64,000 bases of DNA. Source: BOG-908 sp963751795 (GTDB taxonomy: Bacteria; Pseudomonadota; Alphaproteobacteria; Acetobacterales; Acetobacteraceae). Both the position numbers and the translations under genes were made by a program. Where the stretch lies: the NCBI GenBank assembly GCA_963751795.1, contig CAVVVI010000002.1, positions 1-64,000 of the forward strand, read 5' to 3'. Of the stretch, positions 53,884 to 64,000 are shown one piece after another. The first letter of the stretch is position 1. The number at the start of each line of letters is the position of its first letter. The notes beneath the pieces are model-generated. The model saw nothing but the letters and a program-made list of their open reading frames with translations, made no database searches and had not been told where the DNA came from.

Positions 53884-56500
53884 GGCCCTCGCGCGCCCCG
53901 ATCCGGACGCCCTGCTGGCCGCCGCCGGCCGCACCGGCAAAGGCCGGCTGAAGGTGTTCCTTGGCGCGGCCCCTGGCGTGGGCAAGACGTGGGAAATGCT
54001 GGCCTCGGCGCAGCAGGCCCGCGCGCAGGGGCGCGACGTGCTGATCGGCATCGTCGAGACGCACGGCCGCGCCGGCACGCAGGGCCAGATCGCCGACCTG
54101 CCGTTGCTGCCTCGCAGCAGCATCGCCTATCGTGGCCAGGTGCTTGCCGAGTTCGACGTGGATGCGGCGCTGGCCCGCCACCCCGGCCTGCTGCTGGTGG
54201 ACGAACTGGCGCACACCAACGCGCCCGGCAGCCGCCACAACAAACGGTGGGAGGACGTGGCCGAGCTGCTCGAGGCCGGCATCGACGTCTGGGCGACGCT
54301 GAACGTGCAGCACCTCGAAAGCCTTAACGACGACATCGCCCGCATCACCGGCGTGCGGGTGAGCGAGACGCTGCCCGACCGCGTGATGGAGATGGCCGAC
54401 GAGATCGAGTTCATCGACATCTCGCCGGCCGAGCTGCGCAGCCGCCTCAAGGATGGCCAGATCTACCGGCCCGACGTAGCCGCCCGCGCGCTGGACAGCT
54501 TTTTTCGCGAAGGCAATCTGGCGGCGCTGCGCGAGATCGGGCTGCGGCGGGCCGCGCAATACGTGGACCAGGAGGTGCGCCAGTATATGCGCGCCCACGC
54601 CGTGGAGGGCATCTGGCCCGCCGGCGACCGCGTGCTGGCGCTGGTTGCCGCGGGCGGCGCGGAGGCAGTGGTGCGACAGGCCAAGCGCCTGGCCGATGCG
54701 CTGCACGCCCCTTGGATCGCTTTGCACGTGGAACGGCGCGACAGCCTGGAAGGCCCCCGCCCGGCGCTGGACATGGCCGCCGGGCTGGGCGCCGAGGTGG
54801 AAATCCGTGCCGGCGGCGGGCTGGTGGAAACCACGCTGAGCGTGGCACGGGCGCGCAACGCCACGCATCTGGTGATCGGCCGCGGCACGCCCAGCCGGTG
54901 GCGCCGGCTGACCGGGCAGACGCTGGCCGGCACGCTGGTGCGCCAGGGGCCGGAGTTCGCGCTGCACGTGGTGCCGGTGGGCGGCCCTGCCGCGGCACCA
55001 CGCCGTGCCAGCGTATGGCCGAAAGGCTGGCTGCCCTGGGTGGCGAGCACCGGCCTGGTGGGCGCGGTGATCGCCGCCGGCGAATTGCTCGCCCGCTGGG
55101 TGGAGCACGAGGCGCTGGGCATGCTGTTCCTGGCCGCCGTCACCGCCGCGGCCACCATCTGGGGCCTGCCGATCGCGCTCTACACAGCCACGCTGAGCTT
55201 CCTGTGCTGGAACGTGCTGTTCATCCCGCCGATCGGTCGGCTGAGCATCGCCGAGCCGCGCGACCTGATCGGGCTGCTGGTATTCGCCGGGGTTGCGGCA
55301 GCCACCGGCTGGCTGGCGAGCCGGGTGCGGCTGGAAGCCCAAGCGGCGCAAGGCCGGATCGAGAGCCTGCGCCGCATCTCCGCCTTCACGCGCCGGCTGG
55401 GCGCGCCGGCGACCGAGCCGGAGCTGCTGGCCGAAATCGCGCGCCTGGCGGGCGACATCGTAACCCCGGCCGTGGTGCTGATCGCCGAGGCCGAGGACCT
55501 CAACATCCGCGCCGCCCATCCGGCCACGCTGGACACCATGGACGAGGGCAGCTGGGCCGCCGCCCGCTGGAGTTTTGCGCGGGCCGACCAGGCCGGCCGC
55601 GGCACTGCCACCCTGCCGGGCGCCGCCTGGCGCTTTCTGCCGCTGCGCACGGCACGCATGGGCTTCGGCGTGGTCGGTGTGCGGGCGGAAGCCTCGCTGG
55701 ACCAGCCGCGCCTGCAGGCGCTGCTCGCGCTGGCCGACCAGGCCGCCTCCGCGCTGGAACGCGTGCGCCTGGCCGCCGCCGCGGCCCGCACCCAGGCGCA
55801 GGCGGAAACCCAGAAGCTGCGCACCGCCCTGCTCAACAGCCTGGGCCACGATCTGCGCACGCCGCTGACCGGCATACGGGGCGCCGCCGGCGCGCTGCGC
55901 ACCACCTGGGACACGCTGCCGCCCGCAGCCAGGGCCGACCTGCTGGCCAGCATCGAGCAGGATACCGTCCGCATGACGCGGTTCCTCGCCAACATCACCG
56001 AGATGACGCGGGTGGAGACGGGCGAGATCGTGCCGCGCCTGGAAGCCGTGCCGGTGGCCGAGGCGCTGACCGATGCGGCCGGCCGCGTACCGGGGCTCAG
56101 CCTGCAGCACGATTTGCCGTCCAGCCTGCCGGCAGTGGCGGCCGACCCGGCGCTGCTGGACCAGGTGCTGATTAACGTGCTGGAGAATGCCGCCAAATAC
56201 GCGCCGCCGGGTAGCGCCGTGGCCGCCGGCGCCAGCCTGGAGGCCGGGCTCGTCCGTATCGCCATCACCGATGCCGGCCCGGGTATCGCGCCGGCCGACC
56301 TGCCGCATGTGTTCGACAGCTTTTATCGCGCCCGGCTGGGCGACCGGACGGTGCCGGGCACCGGGCTGGGGCTGGCCATCGCGCGCGGGCTGGCGGAGGC
56401 GATGGGCGGCACCATCGAGGCGATCAGCCCGGCCGCCAGCGGCCAGGCCGACGCGCCGGGCACCACGATCGTGCTGCGCCTGCGGGCCGCCGGGCCATGA
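53864..56500 (+). CDS. kdpD: osmosensitive K+ channel sensor histidine kinase KdpD
   Basis: 878 aa from the TTG at 53864 (a GTG at 53873 is equally possible); overlaps the previous gene by 20 nt. Domains in order: KdpD N-terminal domain with Walker A VFLGAAPGVGKTWEML (34-42) and LLLVDELAHTNAPGSRHNKR; Usp-like domain (~250-370); four membrane helices (WVASTGLVGAVIAAGELLAR to LVFAGVAAATGWLASRVR); GAF-like region; HisKA with SLGHDLRTPLTGIRGAA; HATPase with NVLENAAKYAPPGS and GTGLGLAIARGL. It senses K+ limitation or turgor and phosphorylates KdpE. No kdpFABC pump genes lie nearby. Confidence 0.9.
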   Translation: MPSVRPEALARPDPDALLAAAGRTGKGRLKVFLGAAPGVGKTWEMLASAQQARAQGRDVLIGIVETHGRAGTQGQIADLPLLPRSSIAYRGQVLAEFDVDAALARHPGLLLVDELAHTNAPGSRHNKRWEDVAELLEAGIDVWATLNVQHLESLNDDIARITGVRVSETLPDRVMEMADEIEFIDISPAELRSRLKDGQIYRPDVAARALDSFFREGNLAALREIGLRRAAQYVDQEVRQYMRAHAVEGIWPAGDRVLALVAAGGAEAVVRQAKRLADALHAPWIALHVERRDSLEGPRPALDMAAGLGAEVEIRAGGGLVETTLSVARARNATHLVIGRGTPSRWRRLTGQTLAGTLVRQGPEFALHVVPVGGPAAAPRRASVWPKGWLPWVASTGLVGAVIAAGELLARWVEHEALGMLFLAAVTAAATIWGLPIALYTATLSFLCWNVLFIPPIGRLSIAEPRDLIGLLVFAGVAAATGWLASRVRLEAQAAQGRIESLRRISAFTRRLGAPATEPELLAEIARLAGDIVTPAVVLIAEAEDLNIRAAHPATLDTMDEGSWAAARWSFARADQAGRGTATLPGAAWRFLPLRTARMGFGVVGVRAEASLDQPRLQALLALADQAASALERVRLAAAAARTQAQAETQKLRTALLNSLGHDLRTPLTGIRGAAGALRTTWDTLPPAARADLLASIEQDTVRMTRFLANITEMTRVETGEIVPRLEAVPVAEALTDAAGRVPGLSLQHDLPSSLPAVAADPALLDQVLINVLENAAKYAPPGSAVAAGASLEAGLVRIAITDAGPGIAPADLPHVFDSFYRARLGDRTVPGTGLGLAIARGLAEAMGGTIEAISPAASGQADAPGTTIVLRLRAAGP

Positions 56501-57213
56501 TGCGCAAGCCGAAAGACCGCGTGCTGGTGCTGCTGGTCGATGATGAACCGCAGATCCACCGCTTCCTGCGCCCAACCCTGGAAGCCGCCGGCTACGATGT
56601 GGCCTGGGCGGAGACCGGCGCCGCGGCGCTGCGCCGGGCCGCGGCCGACAAGCCCGGGCTGATCCTGCTGGATCTGGGCCTGCCCGATATCGACGGCCAG
56701 GACGTGCTCACCCGCCTGCAGGCGATGGGCGCTGGGCCGGTGCTGGTGCTCTCCGCCCGCGACCGCACGCCGGAGAAAATCCGCGCGCTGGATGCCGGCG
56801 CCAGCGACTACGTCGAAAAGCCTTTCGACATGGGCGAGTTGCTGGCGCGCATCCGGGCCGTGCTGCGCCATACCGGCGGTGCCGAGGAGCCACCCGGCCC
56901 GATCCGCCTCGCAGGGCTGGAGGTGGATCTGGCGGCCAGGCGGGTGCGGGTCGGCGGCGCGCCGGTCTCGCTGACGCCGCGGGAATACGACTTGCTCGTG
57001 CTGCTGGTGCGCAACGCCGACCGGGTGATCACGCACCGCCAGCTGCTGACATCAGTGTGGGGGCCGGCCCATACGGCCGACGTGCAGTACCTACGCGTGT
57101 ATATCGGGCATTTGCGGCAGAAACTCGGAGCCGCGGGCGGCATGCTGACCACCGAACCGGGCGTCGGCTATCGGCTCACGGCCGGTCCATCCGGTTGCAT
57201 TCCGGATGCGTAA
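56497..57213 (+). CDS. kdpE: response regulator KdpE
   Basis: 238 aa, ATG overlapping the kdpD stop (ATGA). Receiver domain: VLLVDDEPQIHRFLRPTLEA (acidic pair D15-D16), LILLDLGLPDIDGQDVLTRL with phospho-acceptor D59, DYVEKPFDMGELLARIRAVL with the conserved Lys. OmpR-type winged helix at the C-terminus (SLTPREYDLLVLLVRNADRV, YLRVYIGHLRQKLG). Normally activates kdpFABC transcription; its target operon is outside this window. Confidence 0.92.
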   Translation: MMRKPKDRVLVLLVDDEPQIHRFLRPTLEAAGYDVAWAETGAAALRRAAADKPGLILLDLGLPDIDGQDVLTRLQAMGAGPVLVLSARDRTPEKIRALDAGASDYVEKPFDMGELLARIRAVLRHTGGAEEPPGPIRLAGLEVDLAARRVRVGGAPVSLTPREYDLLVLLVRNADRVITHRQLLTSVWGPAHTADVQYLRVYIGHLRQKLGAAGGMLTTEPGVGYRLTAGPSGCIPDA

Positions 57214-57253
57214 TCGCGAAAACGTCATTTTCACATCGTAAACACCCCTACTG

Positions 57254-57269
57254 TGTGAAACGTATCACA
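57254..57269. promoter_or_regulatory. CRP-like binding palindrome
   Basis: TGTGAAACGTATCACA fits the CRP consensus TGTGA-N6-TCACA exactly. It lies 41 nt after kdpE and 58 nt before the start of the next gene, in a short AT-richer spacer, so it may regulate the 141-aa gene at 57327. No CRP gene is visible here, so the regulator is inferred. Confidence 0.45.
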
Positions 57270-57326
57270 TACGCTCACGACAAATTTAGGTTAAAACATG
57301 CTCACCAACGGGCGGCGGGCATTCCA

Positions 57327-57752
57327 ATGGCGTCAACTCAACCAGCACTTGCATCAACAGTCGTCTCTTTCGCGTTGCACGCGGCAAGAGTGGCGGCCCA
57401 TACGGCGTGCCTGTCGCCGCATGACCGGATGCAGGTCAGCACCTGGCAGGACCGGGCGCGGCTGGCGGGATACGACCGCATGGTGATCCACGCCCGTGAC
57501 GAGGGCGATGCCAGCGAAGTCGGCAATTTCCTCAGCGTCTATCGGAAGGATCAGGCCTGGTCGCGCTGGGGTTTCGCCCGTTCGGGCGCCCGCGTGCGCG
57601 CGTGGTGCTGCCTGACGGGGGCTGATGTGGGGGAGTTCGCCACGTTGGGCGAGGCTTTGCAAACCGTCCTGCTGGATCCGGCGCCGAAGGCCCGGCCGGC
57701 CAGCGTCACCAAGCTGATCCCGCTGCGTGCCCGCATGGGCAGCGCCGCCTGA
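57327..57752 (+). CDS. conserved-looking protein of unknown function
   Basis: 141 aa, MASTQPALASTVVSFALHAA. A hydrophobic N-terminal helix could be a weak signal or an amphipathic segment. The middle (QVSTWQDRARLAGYDRMVIH, EVGNFLSVYRKDQAWSRWGF) and the end (EALQTVLLDPAPKARPASVT) look like a small soluble domain. No family recognised. The start is tentative: no strong ribosome site is seen, and other frames lack plausible composition. Preceded by the CRP-like palindrome. Confidence 0.5.
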   Translation: MASTQPALASTVVSFALHAARVAAHTACLSPHDRMQVSTWQDRARLAGYDRMVIHARDEGDASEVGNFLSVYRKDQAWSRWGFARSGARVRAWCCLTGADVGEFATLGEALQTVLLDPAPKARPASVTKLIPLRARMGSAA

Positions 57753-57847
57753 TCGGACGAGCTTCGGAAGCAGGCGCTTCCCGAAGCCCGGCCGGATGGC
57801 GGCGGGCTGACCGCCCTGCCCGTCAACGGCCGGAACGCGTCGTTCCG

Positions 57848-57867
57848 CCTCACCTGAACGGGTGAGG
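57848..57867. terminator. hairpin between convergent genes
   Basis: CCTCACC (57848-57854) / GGTGAGG (57861-57867), 7-bp stem with a 6-nt loop, placed directly before the stop of the convergent ferritin-like gene. No U-tract; it may serve both strands. Confidence 0.45.
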
Positions 57868-57869
57868 CT

Positions 57870-58691
57870 TCAGGCCGCAACCCGGCGGAACTTGTCGCGC
57901 CGGATGCACATGAACCGCCAGGCGCCCCAGGCCGCTGCCGACGACATGCGACCGCGCGGCGGCAGGCCGATCGCCTTGAGGATCATGCCGACGGCCCGCT
58001 CCAGATGCTTGAAGCGATACATCGTCATGGCGCGCGACATGTAGCCGGCGATGGCGGTCTCGTGCTGGTAGGCCGCTTCGGGTGCCGCGTTACCGCAATA
58101 GAAAGCGTAGGCGAGCTCGTCGTCTTCGCTCTCGCCGATCCGGCTGAGCGCGATGCGCATGCGCTGCAGGATGCCGATGCGCTCGCGCTTCAGATAGCGG
58201 CGCATGTGGTCGTAGAACAGCTTGAAATGCCGAAACTCATCGGCCGCAATCAGCCGGCAGATGTGGCGCAGCAGCGGCTCCTCGGTGGTGTCGCCCAGGG
58301 CCGAGTAGTAGCTCGACGTCCCGCTCTCCACCATGCAGCGCGCGATCAGCTCGCCGGTGCGCGACCCGCGCACGCTGAGGTCGGCGTCGAGCAGCGGCAG
58401 ATGGTAGCCCTCCTTGTAGCGCTTGAAGGCATCCTCGAAATCCCAGCTCGGGTCGGCCAGCATCGCCCAGCGGCCCAGCGTGTCGCCGTGCTGCACTTCC
58501 TCGACCGACCAGCGGTCGGCTGCGGCGCGGAAATCGGGATCATCCACGAACACGCGGTTGAGGTAGGTGCCGTAATCGATGCCGTTGCGCTCGACCAGCG
58601 CCGCGGCCTTGACCAGCGGCACGATCTCGCGGTCCACCTTGGAGGGATCAAAGCAATCCCAGGGGACCTCCTCGATCCGCCAGTGTTTCAT
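57870..58691 (-). CDS. ferritin-like domain protein (probable diiron four-helix bundle)
   Basis: 273 aa, MKHWRIEEVPWDCFDPSKVD. Glu/His metal ligands typical of ferritin-like diiron proteins: RWSVEEVQHGDTLGRW, ARCMVESGTSSYYSALG, LIAADEFRHFKLFYDHMRRY. All helical and soluble, with a basic C-terminus (RRDKFRRVAA). Similar proteins are annotated only as ferritin-like; oxidase or desaturase-like chemistry is possible but the substrate is unknown. It is downstream of the atp genes in the same direction but separated by 209 nt without a gene. Confidence 0.7.
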   Translation of the reverse strand: MKHWRIEEVPWDCFDPSKVDREIVPLVKAAALVERNGIDYGTYLNRVFVDDPDFRAAADRWSVEEVQHGDTLGRWAMLADPSWDFEDAFKRYKEGYHLPLLDADLSVRGSRTGELIARCMVESGTSSYYSALGDTTEEPLLRHICRLIAADEFRHFKLFYDHMRRYLKRERIGILQRMRIALSRIGESEDDELAYAFYCGNAAPEAAYQHETAIAGYMSRAMTMYRFKHLERAVGMILKAIGLPPRGRMSSAAAWGAWRFMCIRRDKFRRVAA

Positions 58692-58900
58692 CGTAGCACC
58701 ATCATGGCGCGGCTCTTTTCATGGTATGCGGCTCGGCTGCGATGGACAGCAGGCCGGCGATCGGCGGCCTCCGCGATCGAAGGCGGCCATAACCTGCCAC
58801 TGCCGGTGCACCTGCGAAAGCCTTGCCGGGCCAGCTGTGGCTGGCCGGTCACAGGCGACGACCGTCCTGCCACTGGACGGCAGCGTCGGTGGGGTCAGCC

Positions 58901-59308
58901 TCAGGCCGCCTGGGCGAACTGCACGGCGGCGCGGGTGGATTGCAGGCGGTCCAGCGCAGCGTCGCGCGCGTTGATGTCGGCCTTGTCCACGTCGGCCCAG
59001 GCCAGCTCTGCCGCTTCCAGCCGGGCGCGCGCATCGGCCGCCGACAATTCGGCCACCGGCGTCGCGTCGTCGGCCAGGATGGTGCAACGCTCCGGCGTGA
59101 TTTCGGCGAAGCCGCCGCCGACGAACAGCCGGTCGGTGACCGTGCCACCCTCGTGCAGCGCAATCACGCCGCCGCGCAGCAGCACGATCATCGGCGCGTG
59201 GTTTTCCATGGCGGCAAGATCGCCCTCGTAGCCGGGCATGACGACCATATCGACGGCGCGGCTGAGGACGAGGCGGGCGGGGCTGACGATTTCGAGTTGG
59301 ACTGGCAT
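58901..59308 (-). CDS. atpC: ATP synthase F1 epsilon subunit
   Basis: 135 aa from the ATG at 59308 (MPVQLEIVSPARLVLSRAVD). The N-terminal beta-sandwich has MVVMPGYEGDLAAMENHAPM and VGGGFAEITPERCTILADDA; the C-terminal helices (AADARARLEAAELAWADVDK) are the regulatory hairpin. It couples the gamma shaft and can inhibit ATP hydrolysis. Last gene of the F1 cluster, separated from atpD by a palindromic repeat that occupies the spacer. Confidence 0.93.
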   Translation of the reverse strand: MPVQLEIVSPARLVLSRAVDMVVMPGYEGDLAAMENHAPMIVLLRGGVIALHEGGTVTDRLFVGGGFAEITPERCTILADDATPVAELSAADARARLEAAELAWADVDKADINARDAALDRLQSTRAAVQFAQAA

Positions 59309-59325
59309 TGAGGTTCCTACGTGCA

Positions 59326-59452
59326 GCAAGGCTTCTTTTTTGAAAAAAGAAGCAAAAAACTTCTATCTGCGCTGTCGCGGACTCACCGGAGAGATTCGCG
59401 ACAGCGGCGCAAAAGTCTTTTGCTTCTTTTCTTCAGAAAAGAAGGCCTTGCC
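59326..59452. repeat. palindromic MITE-like element, copy 2
   Basis: Three stacked palindromes: left GCTTCTTTTTT / AAAAAAGAAGC (59331-59353), centre CGCTGTCGCG / CGCGACAGCG (59370-59379 with 59397-59406, perfect), right CTTCTTTTCT / AGAAAAGAAG (59423-59444). The two ends are also inverted copies of each other (GCAAGGC...AAGCAAAA...ACTT). Located between atpD and atpC. Same type as copy 1 at 47879-47996. Confidence 0.75.
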
Positions 59453-59461
59453 TTGCCTTGC

Positions 59462-60892
<1,431 letters not shown>

Positions 60893-60918
60893 GGAAGTTT
60901 GCTCCTCGAAAGTAAGGC

Positions 60919-60962
60919 CAGGGCTCTGCCCTGGACCCGCTGGGGCCAGTCGGCCCCAGGCC
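60919..60962. repeat. GC-rich double-hairpin spacer repeat between atpG and atpD
   Basis: Two adjacent hairpins: CCAGGGC-TCT-GCCCTGG (about 60921-60937) and CTGGGGCC-AGTC-GGCCCCAG (about 60941-60960). Repeats built on CAGGGCTCTGCCCTGGACCC are, from memory, very common between genes in Acetobacteraceae and related Rhodospirillales; only one copy is in this window. Confidence 0.6.
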
Positions 60963-60969
60963 CCGGTGG

Positions 60970-61854
60970 TTAGAGCGCCTCGGCGCCTGAGATGATTTCG
61001 ATCAGTTCGCGCGTGATGTTGGCCTGGCGCGTGCGGTTGTAGTTCTGCGTCAGGCGGTTGATCATGTCGCCGGCGTTTCTGGTGGCGTTGTCCATGCTCG
61101 TCATCTGCGCGCCGTAGAAGCCGGCATTGCTTTCCAACATGGCGCGGTAGATCTGGATGGCGAGGTTCTGCGGCAGCAGGCGCAGCAGGATGGTCTCCTC
61201 ATCCGGCTCGAATTCATAGACGGCGCGCGCACCCGTGGCGGTATCTTCGGCCTGCTCGGGCAACGGCAGCGGGATGATCTGCATCTCGGTCGGAATCTGC
61301 GCGATCACCGAGCGGAAACGGTTGTACACGACGGTGGCGACATCGAATTCGCCGCGCTCGAACATCTCGAACACGCGGTCGGCTACGTCCTTGGCAGCGC
61401 TGAACTCGATCGTCTTGCGGCCGCCCAGCGCAAGATCGCCGGCAATGTTCTCGGCAAACTCGCGGCGCAGATAGTCGCGCCCCTTGCGGCCGACCGCCAG
61501 GATCTTGACCGTCTTGCCCTCGGCCAGCAGCCGGCGCACCAGGCTGCGCGCCTGGCGGCCGACACCGGAGTTGAACGCGCCGGCCAGGCCGCGATCGGCC
61601 GTCATCGCGATCACCAGATGCACCTGGTCGCGCCCGGTGCCCACCAGAAGGCGCGGCGCGCCCGGCGTGCCGGCGACGTTGGCCGCCAGCCGGCCCAGCA
61701 TGGCGGACATCCGTTCGGCATACGGCCGCGCGGCTTCCGCCGCCGCCTGCGCGCGGCGCAGCTTGCTGGCAGCCACCATCTTCATCGCCGACGTGATCTT
61801 CCGCGTGGATTTCACGCTGTTGATGCGGCCGCGCAGATCCTTTAGCGACGCCAT
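60970..61854 (-). CDS. atpG: ATP synthase F1 gamma subunit
   Basis: 294 aa, MASLKDLRGRINSVKSTRKI. N-terminal coiled-coil helix (TSAMKMVAASKLRRAQAAAE), central Rossmann-like part (ADRGLAGAFNSGVGRQARSL) and C-terminal helix with the conserved MTSMDNATRNAGDMINRLTQ, YNRTRQANITRELIEIISGA. It is the rotating shaft inside alpha3-beta3. Follows atpA with 3 nt spacing. Confidence 0.95.
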   Translation of the reverse strand: MASLKDLRGRINSVKSTRKITSAMKMVAASKLRRAQAAAEAARPYAERMSAMLGRLAANVAGTPGAPRLLVGTGRDQVHLVIAMTADRGLAGAFNSGVGRQARSLVRRLLAEGKTVKILAVGRKGRDYLRREFAENIAGDLALGGRKTIEFSAAKDVADRVFEMFERGEFDVATVVYNRFRSVIAQIPTEMQIIPLPLPEQAEDTATGARAVYEFEPDEETILLRLLPQNLAIQIYRAMLESNAGFYGAQMTSMDNATRNAGDMINRLTQNYNRTRQANITRELIEIISGAEAL

Positions 61855-61857
61855 GGA

Positions 61858-63399
<1,542 letters not shown>

Positions 63400-63400
63400 C

Positions 63401-63970
63401 TTATGCGGCTCCCTTCATGGCGAACTGCAGGCGCTGCAGGCGCTGCTTGATGCTGTTGTCGTAGAGGCGGGCGCCGATCCGGACGACCAGGCCGCCCAGG
63501 ATGGAGGGGTCCACCTGCTCATCGATATTGACGTTGCCGTAGCCGGCCTCGATCAGCCGGGCCCGCACGGCCTCGCGCTGCGGCAGGCTGAGCCCGTGCG
63601 CCGTGGTGACGTGCGCGGTAACCACGCCGCGCTTGCGCGCAACCAGCGCCGAGAAGGCCGAGAGAATGGAGCGGAGCTGCGCCAGCCGGCGATTGGCTGC
63701 GACCACGCCCACGAAGCGCTGCATGGTCAGCGAAAAACCCTGGTTGGTCAGCACGGCACGCGCCGCCTCGGTCGCCTGCTTGACATCGATCAGCGGGCTG
63801 CCGATCAGTTGGCGGAACTCGGGGCTGCTGTCGATCAGCCGGCCCAGCTCGGCAGCCTGGTCCACCGTCTGGTCCAGCGCGCCCTGCTCGTCGGCCAGGT
63901 CATACAGCGCCGCCGCGTAACGGTCGGCCAAGCCGCCGCCCTGAGAGATTGTCGTGCCGCCTGAGGCCAC
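63401..63970 (-). CDS. atpH: ATP synthase F1 delta subunit
   Basis: 189 aa from a GTG at 63970 (ASGGTTISQGGGLADRYAAA). OSCP/delta pattern: LADRYAAALYDLADEQGALD at the N-terminus and SLPQREAVRARLIEAGYGNV with QVDPSILGGLVVRIGARLYD at the C-terminus. It links the F1 head to the peripheral stalk. First gene of the cluster; its promoter lies beyond the right edge of the window. Confidence 0.93.
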   Translation of the reverse strand: MASGGTTISQGGGLADRYAAALYDLADEQGALDQTVDQAAELGRLIDSSPEFRQLIGSPLIDVKQATEAARAVLTNQGFSLTMQRFVGVVAANRRLAQLRSILSAFSALVARKRGVVTAHVTTAHGLSLPQREAVRARLIEAGYGNVNIDEQVDPSILGGLVVRIGARLYDNSIKQRLQRLQFAMKGAA

Positions 63971-64000
63971 GGGAGAGGCTTCCGATCACAGTGAAAAGGT

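Noticed and set aside
53723..56575. 950-codon minus-strand frame opposite kdpD
   Set aside because: Gly/Ala/Arg/Gln/His-rich antisense of kdpD; no recognisable domain.

Overview
The window joins a decaying mobile island carrying a large defence-type operon (about 1-30,250) to ordinary, high-GC, well-conserved alphaproteobacterial chromosome (about 31,500-64,000). The chromosomal part holds an F1 ATP synthase cluster in the order atpH-A-G-D-C with no F0 genes attached, a CnoX/LON/Trm112 cluster, an OmpA protein with a proline hinge, an MdtABC-type RND pump and kdpDE. Gene content and the GC-rich spacer repeats suggest Acetobacteraceae or close Rhodospirillales; this is inference from gene style, not from a marker gene.

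Left part (6-12,022, all minus strand): the conserved backbone of an alphaproteobacterial ICE or plasmid. In transcription order it reads ardC, DUF2958, a ParB-like protein, DUF6878, DUF6915, an unnamed protein, DUF6117, DUF4326, a methyltransferase-strawberry-notch helicase, a Toprim/DUF7146 primase-like protein and DUF2493. Six of these eleven genes are frameshifted and the helicase gene has also lost internal sequence. Three genes (ardC, parB-like, helicase) share a leader sequence, and in two of the copies it folds into covarying nested hairpins.

Middle part (12,354-27,191, plus strand): six genes, each overlapping the next by 4 nt. They encode an HTH-SNF2 helicase, an Abi_C protein (frameshifted), a beta-class adenine methyltransferase, a Res-type helicase with a C-terminal PD-(D/E)XK motif, a sacsin/Hsp90-like ATPase with an HNH-like C-terminus, and a RecB/RNase H-like/SF1 helicase. 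This is the strongest candidate for an undescribed or poorly described anti-phage system: it combines elements of type III restriction-modification, class 1 DISARM-like SNF2 helicases and abortive infection. A second module follows (XRE regulator, 73-aa protein, SMC-like ATPase cut off just after Walker B), then a broken TacAT-type toxin-antitoxin pair. The island side ends near a tRNA-Gly(GCC) whose 3' end faces it, a typical integration site; no integrase or second att copy lies in the window.

Right part (31,546-64,000): tRNA-Gly; cnoX, LON-domain protein, Trm112; OPT transporter; secreted lipase; OmpA; GtrA plus glycosyltransferase; a TetR regulator divergent from an outer-membrane efflux lipoprotein; an mdtABC-type operon with a YcxB-like protein and a second outer-membrane lipoprotein; a small lipoprotein; an LhgO-like oxidoreductase; kdpDE; an unknown protein behind a CRP-like palindrome; a ferritin-like protein; and the F1 ATP synthase genes. 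All these genes read through without frameshifts. Two copies of a palindromic, MITE-like element sit inside operons (47,879-47,996 and 59,326-59,452).
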